A stretch of 64,000 bases of DNA, taken from Chromatium weissei (GTDB taxonomy: Bacteria; Pseudomonadota; Gammaproteobacteria; Chromatiales; Chromatiaceae). Location: contig NZ_NRRR01000001.1 of NCBI RefSeq assembly GCF_016583765.1, positions 248,001 through 312,000 of the forward strand. The letters run 5' to 3'. Below, one piece after another: positions 47,609-57,083 of the stretch. Below the pieces are notes generated by a model, which was given only the letters and a program-made list of their open reading frames with translations, searched no databases and was not told where the DNA came from. The position numbers and the translations under genes are program-made. How positions within the stretch are numbered: position 1 is the stretch's first letter; every line of letters starts with the position of its first letter.

Positions 47609-48661
47609 TCATTGTCGAAGTGCGGCGGTTAGCAGCCGCGCTGTGACATCAACGATGGGAATCACGCGTTGATAATCCATACGCGTCGGGCCGATCACGC
47701 CCAACACACCGACGATGCGATCATTCACCTGATAATTTGCGGTGACCAAGCTGCAATCGCCGAGCAGCGCGTAACCAGATTCTTCACCGATGAAAATCTG
47801 TACGCCGTCCGCAGCGATACAGCGATCCAGAATGTGCAAAATCTCGCGCTTCTGATTGAACGCTTCAAAAAGCTGTTTGATGCGCTCCATGCTGGCTAAT
47901 TCACCAAACTCCATCAGATTCGTTTGCCCTGCGATGAAGCAGTCGTCGCGCTGCTCGGCGGCAGCAACCACGTCCTGCGCCAGCGCCGCTGCTTGCAGCA
48001 TTTGCTGATCCATGTCGGCGTGAGCGTGTTTCAGCTCTTCCACCAAACGCCGCCGCACTTCGCCGATGTCCTGACCGGTAAACATCTGATTGAGATAATT
48101 CGATGTTTGCTGCAACTGCGACGGCGTAAACGGACGCGCCGTGCCAATGATGCGGTTGTGCACCTCGCCTTCATTGGTCACCAAAATCACCAGCACTCGC
48201 GTTTCCGACAACGGCAGCAACTCAATCTGTCGAAATACGTTGCTGTCGTGGCGCGGCATCATCACCACACCCGCCAGATGCGTCACGCCCGATAACAGCG
48301 TCGATGCTGTTTCAATGAGTGATTTCGCATCAGCACGCACGTCAAAGCGATTGCGCAACACCGCAATGTCATCTGGTGAGGGTTCGTGACAGGTCAACAA
48401 CGAATTCACAAACAGCCGATAACCCGCTGCCGTTGGCACGCGCCCAGCCGAAGTGTGCGGCGACACCACCAGCCCCATTTCTTCCAAATCGGCCATCACA
48501 TTGCGCACGGTCGCCGGACTTAAATCCAAGCCAGTGTCCTTCGCCAGAGTGCGCGAACCGATGGGTTGACCATCGCGGATATACCGCTCCACCAGCACCT
48601 TCAAAAAGTGCAAAGCGCGATCACTCACAGGCGGTTCGATGCGTGAAGTCTCGATTGTCAA
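47609..48661 (-). CDS. hrcA: Heat-inducible transcription repressor HrcA
   Basis: A 350-residue repressor of class I heat-shock genes, which binds CIRCE operators. The N-terminal winged helix has RALHFLKVLVERYIRDGQPIGSRTLAKDTGLDLSPATVRNVMADLEEMGLV near residues 15-65, almost diagnostic. The start is uncertain: TTG 48661 (with GGTAA upstream) or GTG 48628, which aligns with shorter family starts. A CIRCE element and a sigma-70-like promoter lie directly upstream, so it probably represses its own operon hrcA-grpE-dnaK-dnaJ. Confidence 0.95.
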   Translation of the reverse strand: MTIETSRIEPPVSDRALHFLKVLVERYIRDGQPIGSRTLAKDTGLDLSPATVRNVMADLEEMGLVVSPHTSAGRVPTAAGYRLFVNSLLTCHEPSPDDIAVLRNRFDVRADAKSLIETASTLLSGVTHLAGVVMMPRHDSNVFRQIELLPLSETRVLVILVTNEGEVHNRIIGTARPFTPSQLQQTSNYLNQMFTGQDIGEVRRRLVEELKHAHADMDQQMLQAAALAQDVVAAAEQRDDCFIAGQTNLMEFGELASMERIKQLFEAFNQKREILHILDRCIAADGVQIFIGEESGYALLGDCSLVTANYQVNDRIVGVLGVIGPTRMDYQRVIPIVDVTARLLTAALRQ

Positions 48662-48731
48662 TGCTGCTTTACCAGTGATAACAGTGGCTTAAAAGGTTCA
48701 ATCTGAGATGCGCCAGCTTGCGCCAGCCGCG

Positions 48732-48758
48732 TTAGCACTCACCGCTAAGGAGTGCTAA
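48732..48758 (-). promoter_or_regulatory. CIRCE operator
   Basis: A perfect TTAGCACTC-N9-GAGTGCTAA inverted repeat, the known HrcA binding site, lies 70 bases upstream of hrcA just past the -10 element. Binding there would block transcription of the whole chaperone operon. Confidence 0.97.
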
Positions 48759-48763
48759 CACGC

Positions 48764-48792
48764 AATTTAGGGATCACGACCTAGACTGTCAA
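48764..48792 (-). promoter_or_regulatory. Promoter of the hrcA-grpE-dnaK-dnaJ operon
   Basis: A consensus TTGACA (48792-48787) is 17 bases from TAAATT (48769-48764, four of six consensus bases). The CIRCE begins five bases downstream, the normal geometry for HrcA control. Confidence 0.75.
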
Positions 48793-48867
48793 GACGCATA
48801 CTATTGTTGATAGCATCTTCACCTTCGACCAACGCAATACCTTTTGGTCTGGTTTGTGCACACCGAC

Positions 48868-48885
48868 CACAACTGACAACTGTTC
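48868..48885. repeat. Copy of the AACTGACAACTG intergenic repeat
   Basis: ACAACTGACAACTGTTCA lies 27 bases before the chemoreceptor start codon, sharing its core with the copies at 22138 and 47511. Confidence 0.5.
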
Positions 48886-48911
48886 ACCCGTATTTTTAGA
48901 GAATTAAAACC

Positions 48912-50948
48912 ATGCTCACACGTTTATCAATGATGCGTAAATTGTTATTCACGCTAATTCCATTAACCATCATTGTTCTATTGGGAATGACGCTGTTTGT
49001 GCATACCGTCATTCGTAATAACACCACCACCAGCGTAATTGATACAACGCGTAAACAAGCAACCGCAGAAGGCGAGCGCATTGTGAATCGACTGCTACAG
49101 AATTTAGCGAGTATTCAATCTTTAGTCACCGTAGCAGAAATGCGTATTCAACTTCCTATTGAAAAACGGCGGGATTATTTCAATCAGATACTGAATCGTT
49201 ATTTAGAAAATCATCAGGGACTGCTGGCAGCGTGGACATGCTGGGAACCCAATGCTTTTGATGAACGCGACAATCAACTTATTAACACCGCTGGTCACGA
49301 CACGACTGGACGTTTTATTCCTTATTGGTATAGGAATGGCAGCGCCATCAAACTTGAACCTCTGGTTGATTATGAAAAACCGGGCGCTGGAGATTATTAC
49401 TTATTAGCCAAACAAACTCGCCATCCAATCATTATGGAACCGTATCTTTACCCCGTCGGCGGAGTCACTAAATTAATCACTTCTCTGGTCATTCCCGTGA
49501 TTGAAGAAGGTCGCTTTGTCGGTGTCGTCGGTGTCGATATGTTGGTTTCATACCTTCAAGAACAGGTCGAAAAAATTCGACCTTTTGGTGGCGTTGCCGC
49601 TTTATTTAGTCAACAAGGAATCATCATCGCGCATCCCGATTCAACGCGTCTTGGAAAAAATATGCGTGATAGCGAAAGCGATATGCTCAATGATGAATTG
49701 CCACAATTTACCGCTGCGGTCACTCAGGGAAAATCATTTATGACTCAGCGAACCAATCATTTAATTGCGGGACAAACGCTCACAATTAGCGAACCAATTT
49801 CACTGGGAGATACTGGAAATTACTGGTCAATTGCAATGGCGCTGCCACTCGATAATGTATTGGCAGATACAAATCGTTTAATTCAAAAAGTAATTTTCAT
49901 CAGCTTGATTAGCTTGGCTTTGTTGGTGATTCTAATTCTGATTCTCAGCAAAAGCCTATCGACACCCTTGCGCGAAGTCGTCTCCGTGCTCGAGGATATT
50001 GCGAATGGAGAAGGTGATTTAACGCGCCGTTTGCCGGTAAAAGGCAGTGATGAAATCGCACATTTAGCTACTGCATTCAATCACTTTGTAGATAAAATTC
50101 AAGGATTGGTGCACCAAACATATGCAGCAGTAACGCAGTTAACTGCGGCGGCTGCATCTTTATCAAATAGTAGTGACAATACGAATGAACAAATTGAGCG
50201 GCAGCGTATGGAAACCACGCAGGTCGCAACCGCAATGCACGAAATGACGGCTACGGTGCAGGAAGTAGCGCGCAATGCGAATCATGCTGCAAGTGCTGCG
50301 CGTGATGCGAATAAAGAAGCCGGTAAAGGTGAACAAATTGTACAGGAAACCGTGACGGCAATTGAGGTGCTGGCGCGGGATATTGAAAGAGCCGCTGAAG
50401 TCATTCGTCATCTTGAAACAGATACCGATACAATTGGTAAGGTTTTGGATGTTATTCGGAGTATTGCAGAACAAACCAATTTGCTGGCATTGAATGCGGC
50501 AATTGAAGCTGCTCGTGCTGGTGAACAAGGACGTGGATTTGCGGTCGTTGCCGATGAAGTACGAACATTGGCTTCGCGGACACAAGAATCAACAAAAGAA
50601 ATTCAAGCGATGATTGAACGGTTGCAATCTGGTGCAGAAAGTGCGGTGACTGCAATGCAACAAAGTCGGGCGCGTTCTAATGATACGGTGACGCAGGCGG
50701 GACGTGCGGGTGCTGCATTGAATTCAATTGCAACGGCAATTGTGCGTATCGATGATATGAATACGCAGATTGCTGGTGCTGCTGAAGAACAAAGTGCAGT
50801 GGCAGAAGAAATCAATCGTAATGTGACGAACATTACGCAATCGGTAGATGCGACGGCACAGGGTTCGCAACAAATTGCGAATTCGAGTGAACAACTCACA
50901 CGTTTGGCGAATGATCTGCAAGCGCGATTGCAGCAGTTTAAGATTTAA
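48912..50948 (+). CDS. Methyl-accepting chemotaxis protein with dCache sensor
   Basis: A 678-residue transmembrane chemoreceptor. TM1 is at about residues 13-36, and a periplasmic double-Cache sensor of about 280 residues follows (segments [13 protein letters not shown] and [12 protein letters not shown] are typical). TM2 is near 322-345, then a HAMP domain. The signalling domain has the hairpin tip [37 protein letters not shown] near 510-550. No C-terminal CheR-docking pentapeptide is seen. The ligand is unknown; dCache domains often bind amino acids or carboxylates. It stands alone, with no che genes nearby. Confidence 0.93.
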   Translation: MLTRLSMMRKLLFTLIPLTIIVLLGMTLFVHTVIRNNTTTSVIDTTRKQATAEGERIVNRLLQNLASIQSLVTVAEMRIQLPIEKRRDYFNQILNRYLENHQGLLAAWTCWEPNAFDERDNQLINTAGHDTTGRFIPYWYRNGSAIKLEPLVDYEKPGAGDYYLLAKQTRHPIIMEPYLYPVGGVTKLITSLVIPVIEEGRFVGVVGVDMLVSYLQEQVEKIRPFGGVAALFSQQGIIIAHPDSTRLGKNMRDSESDMLNDELPQFTAAVTQGKSFMTQRTNHLIAGQTLTISEPISLGDTGNYWSIAMALPLDNVLADTNRLIQKVIFISLISLALLVILILILSKSLSTPLREVVSVLEDIANGEGDLTRRLPVKGSDEIAHLATAFNHFVDKIQGLVHQTYAAVTQLTAAAASLSNSSDNTNEQIERQRMETTQVATAMHEMTATVQEVARNANHAASAARDANKEAGKGEQIVQETVTAIEVLARDIERAAEVIRHLETDTDTIGKVLDVIRSIAEQTNLLALNAAIEAARAGEQGRGFAVVADEVRTLASRTQESTKEIQAMIERLQSGAESAVTAMQQSRARSNDTVTQAGRAGAALNSIATAIVRIDDMNTQIAGAAEEQSAVAEEINRNVTNITQSVDATAQGSQQIANSSEQLTRLANDLQARLQQFKI

Positions 50949-51022
50949 TGTCAGTTAAAAACGCCTCGTTTTGAGAGTAACGCATTACCGAGTCAAAACA
51001 ATTCAGTGAATGGAGTTGACTG

Positions 51023-51295
51023 ATGCCAGCGATTAGCATGTTTTATGGAATCATTATTCGAATGTTCTTCTATGATACTGATTGCCATAATACGCCACAT
51101 ATTCATGCAGACTATCAAGGGCAGATAGCTGTTTATGCTATTGAAGATGGCGCGTTGCTGGCAGGTTCCTTGCCAACTAAAAAACATAAAATTGTTGTTG
51201 CTTGGATAGCAATTCATCAAGATGATTTATTGGCTGATTGGCAGCTTACTGTTAATGGAAAAAAACCATTTACAATTAGAGGATTGGATCAATGA
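51023..51295 (+). CDS. DUF4160 family protein
   Basis: A 90-residue DUF4160 protein. The opening PAISMFYGIIIRMFFYDTDCHNTPHIHADYQG is the family signature. Such genes often precede a DUF2442 gene, as here, and the pair has been suggested to be toxin-antitoxin-like, but no biochemistry supports that. Its stop overlaps the next start (ATGA). No DNA-binding motif is evident. Confidence 0.82.
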   Translation: MPAISMFYGIIIRMFFYDTDCHNTPHIHADYQGQIAVYAIEDGALLAGSLPTKKHKIVVAWIAIHQDDLLADWQLTVNGKKPFTIRGLDQ

Positions 51296-51534
51296 AAATT
51301 CTATCTGTTACGCCACGCGAAAACTATCAACTGGAAATAATGACGGACAATGGAAAGTTCGGTCTATTTGATGTCCGTCCTTATTTGAATGCAGAAGCAT
51401 TCATACCACTACAGAATATGACGGCTTTTTGTCGCGTTGAAAATGGTGGTTATTTTGTTGAATGGGAATGTGGTGCTGATTTGTCTGTGGACACCATTGC
51501 AGCACATTGGCAACCTATTGTATTAGCCGCATAA
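51292..51534 (+). CDS. DUF2442 family protein
   Basis: An 80-residue DUF2442 protein beginning MKILSVTPRENYQLEIMTDNGKFGLFDVRPYL and ending in AHWQPIVL, the family layout (a small beta fold). It is translationally coupled to the DUF4160 gene by a four-base overlap. The pair probably works together; function is unknown. nadE follows after 26 bases and may share the transcript. Confidence 0.82.
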   Translation: MKILSVTPRENYQLEIMTDNGKFGLFDVRPYLNAEAFIPLQNMTAFCRVENGGYFVEWECGADLSVDTIAAHWQPIVLAA

Positions 51535-51560
51535 ACCAGTTTAATAAACGGAGCGCCCGC

Positions 51561-53174
51561 GTGATTTGCTGTATTCAAATTGCTCAATTTAATCCCGTTG
51601 TCGGCGCGATTGCTGCGAATGCTGCGCGCATTATCGCTGCTGCTGCCCAAGCACAGAAAAATGGTGCAAATTTGCTGTTATTTCCTGAACTTGCGTTGAC
51701 TGGCTATCCGCCGGAGGATTTGCTGTTGCGTCCTGAATTTTTGCAGCGCGTCGAAAGTGCATTGGCAGAAATTCGCAATTCAATTAAAGGCATTACGCTG
51801 GTGTTGGGTTATCCGCTGCGTACTGCGAATGGGTTATTTAACGTTGCCGGAGTGCTGCGCGATGGCGCGGTGATCGCCGAATATGCCAAGCAACAGTTGC
51901 CCAATTACAGCGTGTTCGATGAAAAACGCTATTTTCAATCGGGTACGACACCGACTGTTTTTGAGCAGGACGGTATTCGTTTTGGCTTGAGTGTGTGCGA
52001 GGACATTTGGCAGGACGCGCCGACGCGTCAGGCGGCAGCGGCGGGTGCACAGGTTATTTTGAATCTCAATGCGTCACCCTTTCATGCCGGCAAAATTGCC
52101 GAGCGTGAGGCGTTGGTGGCACGGCGTGCCGTCGATCATGGCGTGGCGATCGTGTACGCCAATTTGGTCGGCGGACAGGATGAATTGGTGTTTGATGGCG
52201 CGTCATTTGTGGTGAATCGCAGCGGTGAAATCGTGGCTCGTGCTGCCGGTTTTGTGGAGACGACGTTGACGGTTGAGGTTGCGAATAACGGTTTGATTGT
52301 TAAATCCCTTTTAGAAACAGCAAATTCAGAAGAATCTGACGAACTGGCAACGATTTACTCCGCGCTGGTGCTCGGTGTCCGCGATTACGTTTACAAAAAT
52401 GGTTTTAGTGGCGCGGTGCTCGGTTTGTCTGGCGGTGTTGATTCGGCATTGACGCTGGCGCTCGCAGTGGATGCGTTGGGCGCGGAGCGCGTGGAAGCGG
52501 TGCTGATGCCGTCGCGTTACACCGCCGATATGAGCAACGCCGATGCGTTGGAGCAGGCGCAATTGCAGGGTGTGACAACACAAACGATTCCGATTGAGCC
52601 AGCATTTCAGGCGTTTTTAACCATGCTTGCGCCGAGCTTTGCTGGGCAACCGCTTGATGTCACTGAAGAAAATATCCAAGCCCGTTGTCGCGGCGTGATT
52701 CTGATGGCGATCAGCAATAAAACCGGACGCATTCTGCTCACCACTGGCAATAAAAGCGAAATGGCGGTTGGTTATGCGACGTTGTACGGCGACATGGCTG
52801 GCGGGTTCGCGCCGCTCAAAGATGTGCCGAAAATGCTGGTGTATCGGCTGGCGCGGTATCGCAATGCACAAGCGGCAGTCATTCCAGAACGGGTGTTGAC
52901 GCGTCCTCCGTCGGCAGAATTGCGTCCCGAGCAAACCGATCAAGACAGTCTGCCGCCGTATGACGTATTGGATGTGATTCTGCAACGTTATATTGAAGAA
53001 GATCAAAGTGTTGACAGCATTGTGGCGCTGGGTTATTCGGAAGAAATCGTGCGCCGTGTGACGCGAATGGTTGATCGCAATGAATACAAACGACGGCAAT
53101 CACCGCCCGGCGTACGCATTTCAACACGCGCTTTTGGACGTGATCGCCGTTATCCCATTACCAGTGGTTTTTAA
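51561..53174 (+). CDS. nadE: Glutamine-dependent NAD+ synthetase
   Basis: A 537-residue two-domain enzyme making NAD from deamido-NAD. The nitrilase-type glutaminase domain (about 1-250) carries Glu in LLFPELALTGYPPEDLL, Lys in AKQQLPNYSVFDEKRYF and the nucleophile Cys in GLSVCEDIW. The synthetase domain has the ATP loop GLSGGVDSALTLALAVDALG near 292 and the TGNKSEMAVGY segment. GTG 51561 follows ACGGAG. It sits directly before glnB, both nitrogen-related. Confidence 0.95.
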   Translation: MICCIQIAQFNPVVGAIAANAARIIAAAAQAQKNGANLLLFPELALTGYPPEDLLLRPEFLQRVESALAEIRNSIKGITLVLGYPLRTANGLFNVAGVLRDGAVIAEYAKQQLPNYSVFDEKRYFQSGTTPTVFEQDGIRFGLSVCEDIWQDAPTRQAAAAGAQVILNLNASPFHAGKIAEREALVARRAVDHGVAIVYANLVGGQDELVFDGASFVVNRSGEIVARAAGFVETTLTVEVANNGLIVKSLLETANSEESDELATIYSALVLGVRDYVYKNGFSGAVLGLSGGVDSALTLALAVDALGAERVEAVLMPSRYTADMSNADALEQAQLQGVTTQTIPIEPAFQAFLTMLAPSFAGQPLDVTEENIQARCRGVILMAISNKTGRILLTTGNKSEMAVGYATLYGDMAGGFAPLKDVPKMLVYRLARYRNAQAAVIPERVLTRPPSAELRPEQTDQDSLPPYDVLDVILQRYIEEDQSVDSIVALGYSEEIVRRVTRMVDRNEYKRRQSPPGVRISTRAFGRDRRYPITSGF

Positions 53175-53246
53175 CGACGCGTGACGCATCGGCGTTATTT
53201 ATCATTCAATCAAATCGCTATACTTTCGGGTTTACGGTCGCCATGA

Positions 53247-53606
<360 letters not shown>

Positions 53607-53622
53607 AACTGACTCGTCGTGT

Positions 53623-54450
53623 TTAGTTTTCGTCAAGACTGAAGTATTCCCACAGTTTGCGTGCCAAATCGACTTTCTCCGGTTTCGGTTGCGCTGCCGT
53701 CAAGCGTCCGGCTTGGCGATTCACTTCCAACACGCGCTTGGCGTCAGCGGCAAGTTCCGGCTTGTCGAGGGCGCGATACGCTTCAATCAGCACCTTGAGC
53801 GCCTCTTCAACGGCGCTGGTGCGTTGAAAGTGTTCAATCACGTAATTCGCTCGATTGGCTGCGGCCAAATACGCGCCGCGCCGCATGTAGTACTCCGCCA
53901 CATTGACTTCATGCTGGGCGAGATTGTTGCGCAAATACAGCATTCGTTGCCGCGCATCCTCGGCATATTTGCTGTTGGGAAATTTTTCCACCAGTGCAGA
54001 AAAGTCGTTGAACGCATCGAGTGCCGAGCCGGGATCACGCTGAGAAGCATCCATTGGAATGTAACGGTCAAGAAAACCGACACTGCGGTTGTAGTTGACG
54101 ATGCCCTTGAGATAGTAGGCGTAGTCAACAAATGGATTTTGCGGATAGAGTTTGATGAAGCGATCGGCGGCGGCAATCGCTTCTTCCGGCTCATCAGCGC
54201 GATAGTGCACATAGGCAACATCAAGTTGCGCCTGCATCGCATGACGACCGAACGGATAACGCGCTTCTAATTTTTCATACAGTTCGACTGCTTTGGCGTA
54301 ATTACCGGAATCCAATTCAGCCGCAGCTTCGGTGTAGAGTTTGGCCGCACTCCAGCCTTCAGTGGGGTCAATTTCCTTGCCGAACACTCCGCAGCCAGTC
54401 AGCGCGACGACGAATAACAGTACGGACAGTCGTATTAACATGTGTGGCAT
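53623..54450 (-). CDS. bamD: Outer membrane assembly lipoprotein BamD
   Basis: A 275-residue lipoprotein subunit of the BAM complex, which inserts beta-barrel proteins into the outer membrane. The lipobox is LTGCGVFG near residue 19. TPR-like helical repeats follow (YEKLEARYPFGRHAMQAQLDVAYVHYRADEPEEAIAAADRFIKLYPQNPFVDYAYYLKGIV), all typical of BamD. ATG 54450 or ATG 54441 are alternative starts. It is divergent from rluD by 72 bases, an order conserved in gammaproteobacteria. Confidence 0.95.
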   Translation of the reverse strand: MPHMLIRLSVLLFVVALTGCGVFGKEIDPTEGWSAAKLYTEAAAELDSGNYAKAVELYEKLEARYPFGRHAMQAQLDVAYVHYRADEPEEAIAAADRFIKLYPQNPFVDYAYYLKGIVNYNRSVGFLDRYIPMDASQRDPGSALDAFNDFSALVEKFPNSKYAEDARQRMLYLRNNLAQHEVNVAEYYMRRGAYLAAANRANYVIEHFQRTSAVEEALKVLIEAYRALDKPELAADAKRVLEVNRQAGRLTAAQPKPEKVDLARKLWEYFSLDEN

Positions 54451-54522
54451 AACAACCAAAGGCTACCGATTTGAAATCATGCGCAGTATAACCAAAGGTT
54501 TTCATTTCCGTGCGGTGCGCCA

Positions 54523-55503
54523 ATGAGCGTCAGCACTGTCGAAATTGTGCAACGTCAAGTTGCGGTTAACGCCACATTGGCGGGTGCTCGGCTCGATCAG
54601 GCACTGGCGACGTTGCTGCCGGAGTTTTCCCGCAGCCGGTTACAACAGTGGATCGATGCTGGGCTGGTGTTGGTCAACGAGGCTCCGCGCCGTCGCCGCG
54701 ATAAAGTGTGGAGCGGTGACGCGATTCGCGTCGAGGCGCAACTTGCAATCAGTGACATCTGCGTCGCGCAGAACATTCCGCTCAACATCGTTTATGAAGA
54801 TGCCGCGCTGTTGGTCATCAATAAACCCGCTGGTTTGGTGGTGCATCCGGCAGCAGGCAATGCCGATGGCACCTTGCAAAATGCGCTGCTGCATTACGCG
54901 CCAGCATTGGCGACCATTCCTCGCGCCGGCATCGTGCACCGCTTGGATAAGGACACCAGCGGTTTATTGATCGTTGCCAAAACGCTCGCCGCACATCATT
55001 CGCTCGTCGAACAATTGCAAGCGCGGAAAGTGCATCGTGAATATCGGGCGCTGGTGATTGGTGAGGTCGTCGCTGGCGGGCGCATTGATGCGCCAATCGG
55101 TCGGCATTCCACGCAACGGCTGCGCATGGCGGTCGTCGCACACGGAAAACCCGCAGTGACGCATTACCGCGTGTTGGAGCGGTTTTCCGGTCACACGCTG
55201 CTGGCGGTGGAACTGGAAACCGGACGCACGCACCAAATTCGGGTTCATCTCACGCATTTGCATTGGCCACTGGTCGGCGATCACGTTTACGGCAGTCGTC
55301 CACGTCCACCGAAAGGCTGCGCGCCAGCACTGACCACCGCACTGCAAACCTTTCCGCGTCAAGCACTTCACGCCATTCGGTTGGGTTTAACGCATCCGAC
55401 CAGCGGCGAGCCGATGGAGTGGGAAATTCCACAAGCAGCGGACATCGCCGCAGTGTTGGCGCTGTTCAACGACGAGATAAAACATGCAACTGATTCAACC
55501 TGA
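54523..55503 (+). CDS. rluD: Ribosomal large subunit pseudouridine synthase D
   Basis: A 326-residue RluD-type synthase that makes pseudouridines in helix 69 of 23S rRNA. An N-terminal S4 domain (LDQALATLLPEFSRSRLQQWIDAGLVLVNE) is followed by the catalytic RHRLD-type motif IVHRLDKDTSGLLIVAKT near residue 140, and LETGRTHQIRVHL. Position next to bamD and pgeF supports RluD over RluA/RluC. The next gene begins inside its 3' end. Confidence 0.93.
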   Translation: MSVSTVEIVQRQVAVNATLAGARLDQALATLLPEFSRSRLQQWIDAGLVLVNEAPRRRRDKVWSGDAIRVEAQLAISDICVAQNIPLNIVYEDAALLVINKPAGLVVHPAAGNADGTLQNALLHYAPALATIPRAGIVHRLDKDTSGLLIVAKTLAAHHSLVEQLQARKVHREYRALVIGEVVAGGRIDAPIGRHSTQRLRMAVVAHGKPAVTHYRVLERFSGHTLLAVELETGRTHQIRVHLTHLHWPLVGDHVYGSRPRPPKGCAPALTTALQTFPRQALHAIRLGLTHPTSGEPMEWEIPQAADIAAVLALFNDEIKHATDST

Positions 55504-56245
55504 TTGGCCAGCGCCGCCAAACGTGCGGGCATTTTCCACCACGCGCAGCGGCGGAGTGAGCAGCGGAGTCTTTGCCAGTTTGAATTTAGCTGATCACGTC
55601 GGCGACGCGCCCGCAGACGTTGTCGCCAATCGCGCCCGCCTGCGCACTGAATTGAATTTGCCCGCCGAACCCTGTTGGCTGCGGCAAGTGCACGGTTGCA
55701 CCATCGTCACCGCCAGCGCCGCACATCAAAATTGTGAAGCGGATGGCGTGCTGGCGCGGCAAGCAGGCGCGGTGTGTGCGGTGATGACTGCCGACTGCTT
55801 GCCACTGCTGTTGTGCGATGTGCACGGCACGAGCGTCGCAGCGGTTCATGCTGGTTGGCGCGGATTGGCGAACGGCGTGATTGAAGCAGCCGTGACGCTG
55901 CTAGCGCTGCCGCCACAGCAAATACTGGTGTGGCTCGGTCCGGCAATTGGTGCGACGGCGTTTGAAGTTGGCGCTGAAGTCCGCGAGCAGTTTATGACTG
56001 ACGATTCGGCAGCAGCACTCGCCTTTCAAACCGTGACGGCAACCTCGGTCACGCCGCCGCGCTGGCGAGCGAACTTGTTTTTGCTGGCGCGGCAACGATT
56101 GCAACGGCTGGGAATTGAACAAATTTATGGCGGCAATGACTGCACGTTTTCACAGCCAGACCGCTTTTTTTCTTATCGTCGTGATGGCGTGACTGGACGC
56201 ATGGCAAGTCTCATTTGGTTGAATCAAAATGCGTCAAATTGTTAA
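55484..56245 (+). CDS. pgeF: Purine nucleoside phosphorylase/peptidoglycan editing factor PgeF (YfiH)
   Basis: A 253-residue YfiH-family protein, known to limit incorporation of L-Ser in place of L-Ala in peptidoglycan; related proteins show purine nucleoside phosphorylase activity. Zinc-site residues lie in WLRQVHGC near 65, MTADCLPLLL near 105 and AAVHAGWRGLANGV near 122. The C-terminal NDCTFSQPDRFFSYRRDGVTGRMAS is the family end. It overlaps rluD by 20 bases, giving strong coupling. clpB, which often follows, is absent. Confidence 0.93.
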   Translation: MQLIQPDWPAPPNVRAFSTTRSGGVSSGVFASLNLADHVGDAPADVVANRARLRTELNLPAEPCWLRQVHGCTIVTASAAHQNCEADGVLARQAGAVCAVMTADCLPLLLCDVHGTSVAAVHAGWRGLANGVIEAAVTLLALPPQQILVWLGPAIGATAFEVGAEVREQFMTDDSAAALAFQTVTATSVTPPRWRANLFLLARQRLQRLGIEQIYGGNDCTFSQPDRFFSYRRDGVTGRMASLIWLNQNASNC

Positions 56246-56721
56246 TTAACTTCTTGTTCCCAAATGAGATTTAATAACTCAGAAGTATTGAGGCATTGGT
56301 TCACTTTGCATTGCGGACAACCAGCGCGAGTCGGTGAATTGCCGCAATGAAAACAGGATTCCAAAGTTGTTGTGGCAAATGATAAATCTGTTGTGAGTTG
56401 CGTTAATAATGCCATTTGCGTATTCACTTGCTGCTGCAACGACAGCAATAAAGAATGAATGGCGCGACTACTTTCTGCACCAGTAGCGTATTGTTTTCGT
56501 GTGGTGGCAATTGCTTTCACCAAATGCAATGGAACACCGAGATTTGTCAGCCGTAAAATAGCGTTAAAGCGCGTGATGTCCGCAGCAGAATAATAGCGTG
56601 TTCCACCCGCAGTGCGCTGAGTAAAAATCAATCCTTCTTCTTCATAAAATCGCAAAGTGCGCGGCGTTGTACCAAGTAATTCAGCAACTTCGCCAATTTT
56701 TTTTAATACGCCATTATCCAT
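56242..56721 (-). CDS. MerR family regulator with cysteine-rich tail
   Basis: A 159-residue MerR-type activator. The N-terminal DNA-binding domain is IGEVAELLGTTPRTLRFYEEEGLI followed by RYYSAADITRFNAIL. A long dimerisation helix follows, then a tail with five cysteines (CFHCGNSPTRAGCPQCKVNQC at about residues 122-142), well placed to bind metal or a thiol-reactive signal. It lies just downstream of, and on the same strand as, a small HMA-like gene that shares a palindrome-containing promoter. It overlaps the convergent pgeF end by four bases. Confidence 0.83.
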   Translation of the reverse strand: MDNGVLKKIGEVAELLGTTPRTLRFYEEEGLIFTQRTAGGTRYYSAADITRFNAILRLTNLGVPLHLVKAIATTRKQYATGAESSRAIHSLLLSLQQQVNTQMALLTQLTTDLSFATTTLESCFHCGNSPTRAGCPQCKVNQCLNTSELLNLIWEQEVN

Positions 56722-56726
56722 GACAT

Positions 56727-56954
56727 TTAAATTCCAACCAATTGCGCGGTATAGCCATAGGATTTAACATGCGTCAACAGCGCCGCACTGCTGGTTAAAT
56801 CAGGATTGAATGCAACAGTTAACAGATGCGCGTTTTCCAGTGTAAAGCGCGGCGCAATGATGCCATTGATTTGCCGTATTGAATTTTCTAACGCTTCGCG
56901 CTGTTGTGCATTTAGACTGTCGGTAATATGAATTAAAACATCGCTGATATTCAT
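56727..56954 (-). CDS. Small HMA-like protein without cysteines
   Basis: A 75-residue protein, MNISDVLIHITDSLNAQQREALENSIRQ to its end SYGYTAQLVGI. Predicted beta-alpha-beta-beta-alpha-beta order and the terminal GYTAQLVG resemble heavy-metal-associated (HMA) domains, yet there is no CxxC and no cysteine at all, so classical copper chaperoning is excluded. It is immediately upstream of the MerR gene (five bases apart), so they are one operon. A modulator or substrate partner of the MerR protein is an inference. ATG 56954 is the first in the conserved part. Confidence 0.6.
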   Translation of the reverse strand: MNISDVLIHITDSLNAQQREALENSIRQINGIIAPRFTLENAHLLTVAFNPDLTSSAALLTHVKSYGYTAQLVGI

Positions 56955-56993
56955 AAAATGGTCTCGTTTCAATGAAAGAGAAATCGCGCAATC

Positions 56994-57022
56994 TTTATAT
57001 GACGTTAACGTTAGATTGTCAA
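56994..57022 (-). promoter_or_regulatory. Promoter with palindrome in the spacer, likely MerR operator
   Basis: TTGACA (57022-57017) is 17 bases from TATAAA (56999-56994). The spacer contains the perfect palindrome ACGTTAACGT (57002-57011), where MerR-family activators bind. Spacing is 17 rather than the usual 19, but TAAAGA two bases on would make 19. It controls the HMA-like and merR genes. Confidence 0.6.
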
Positions 57023-57083
57023 CGGCGCGGTGCGGTTTCGATGTTTTCAATATAACTAATTCAATTAACTGGAGAATTCACTG

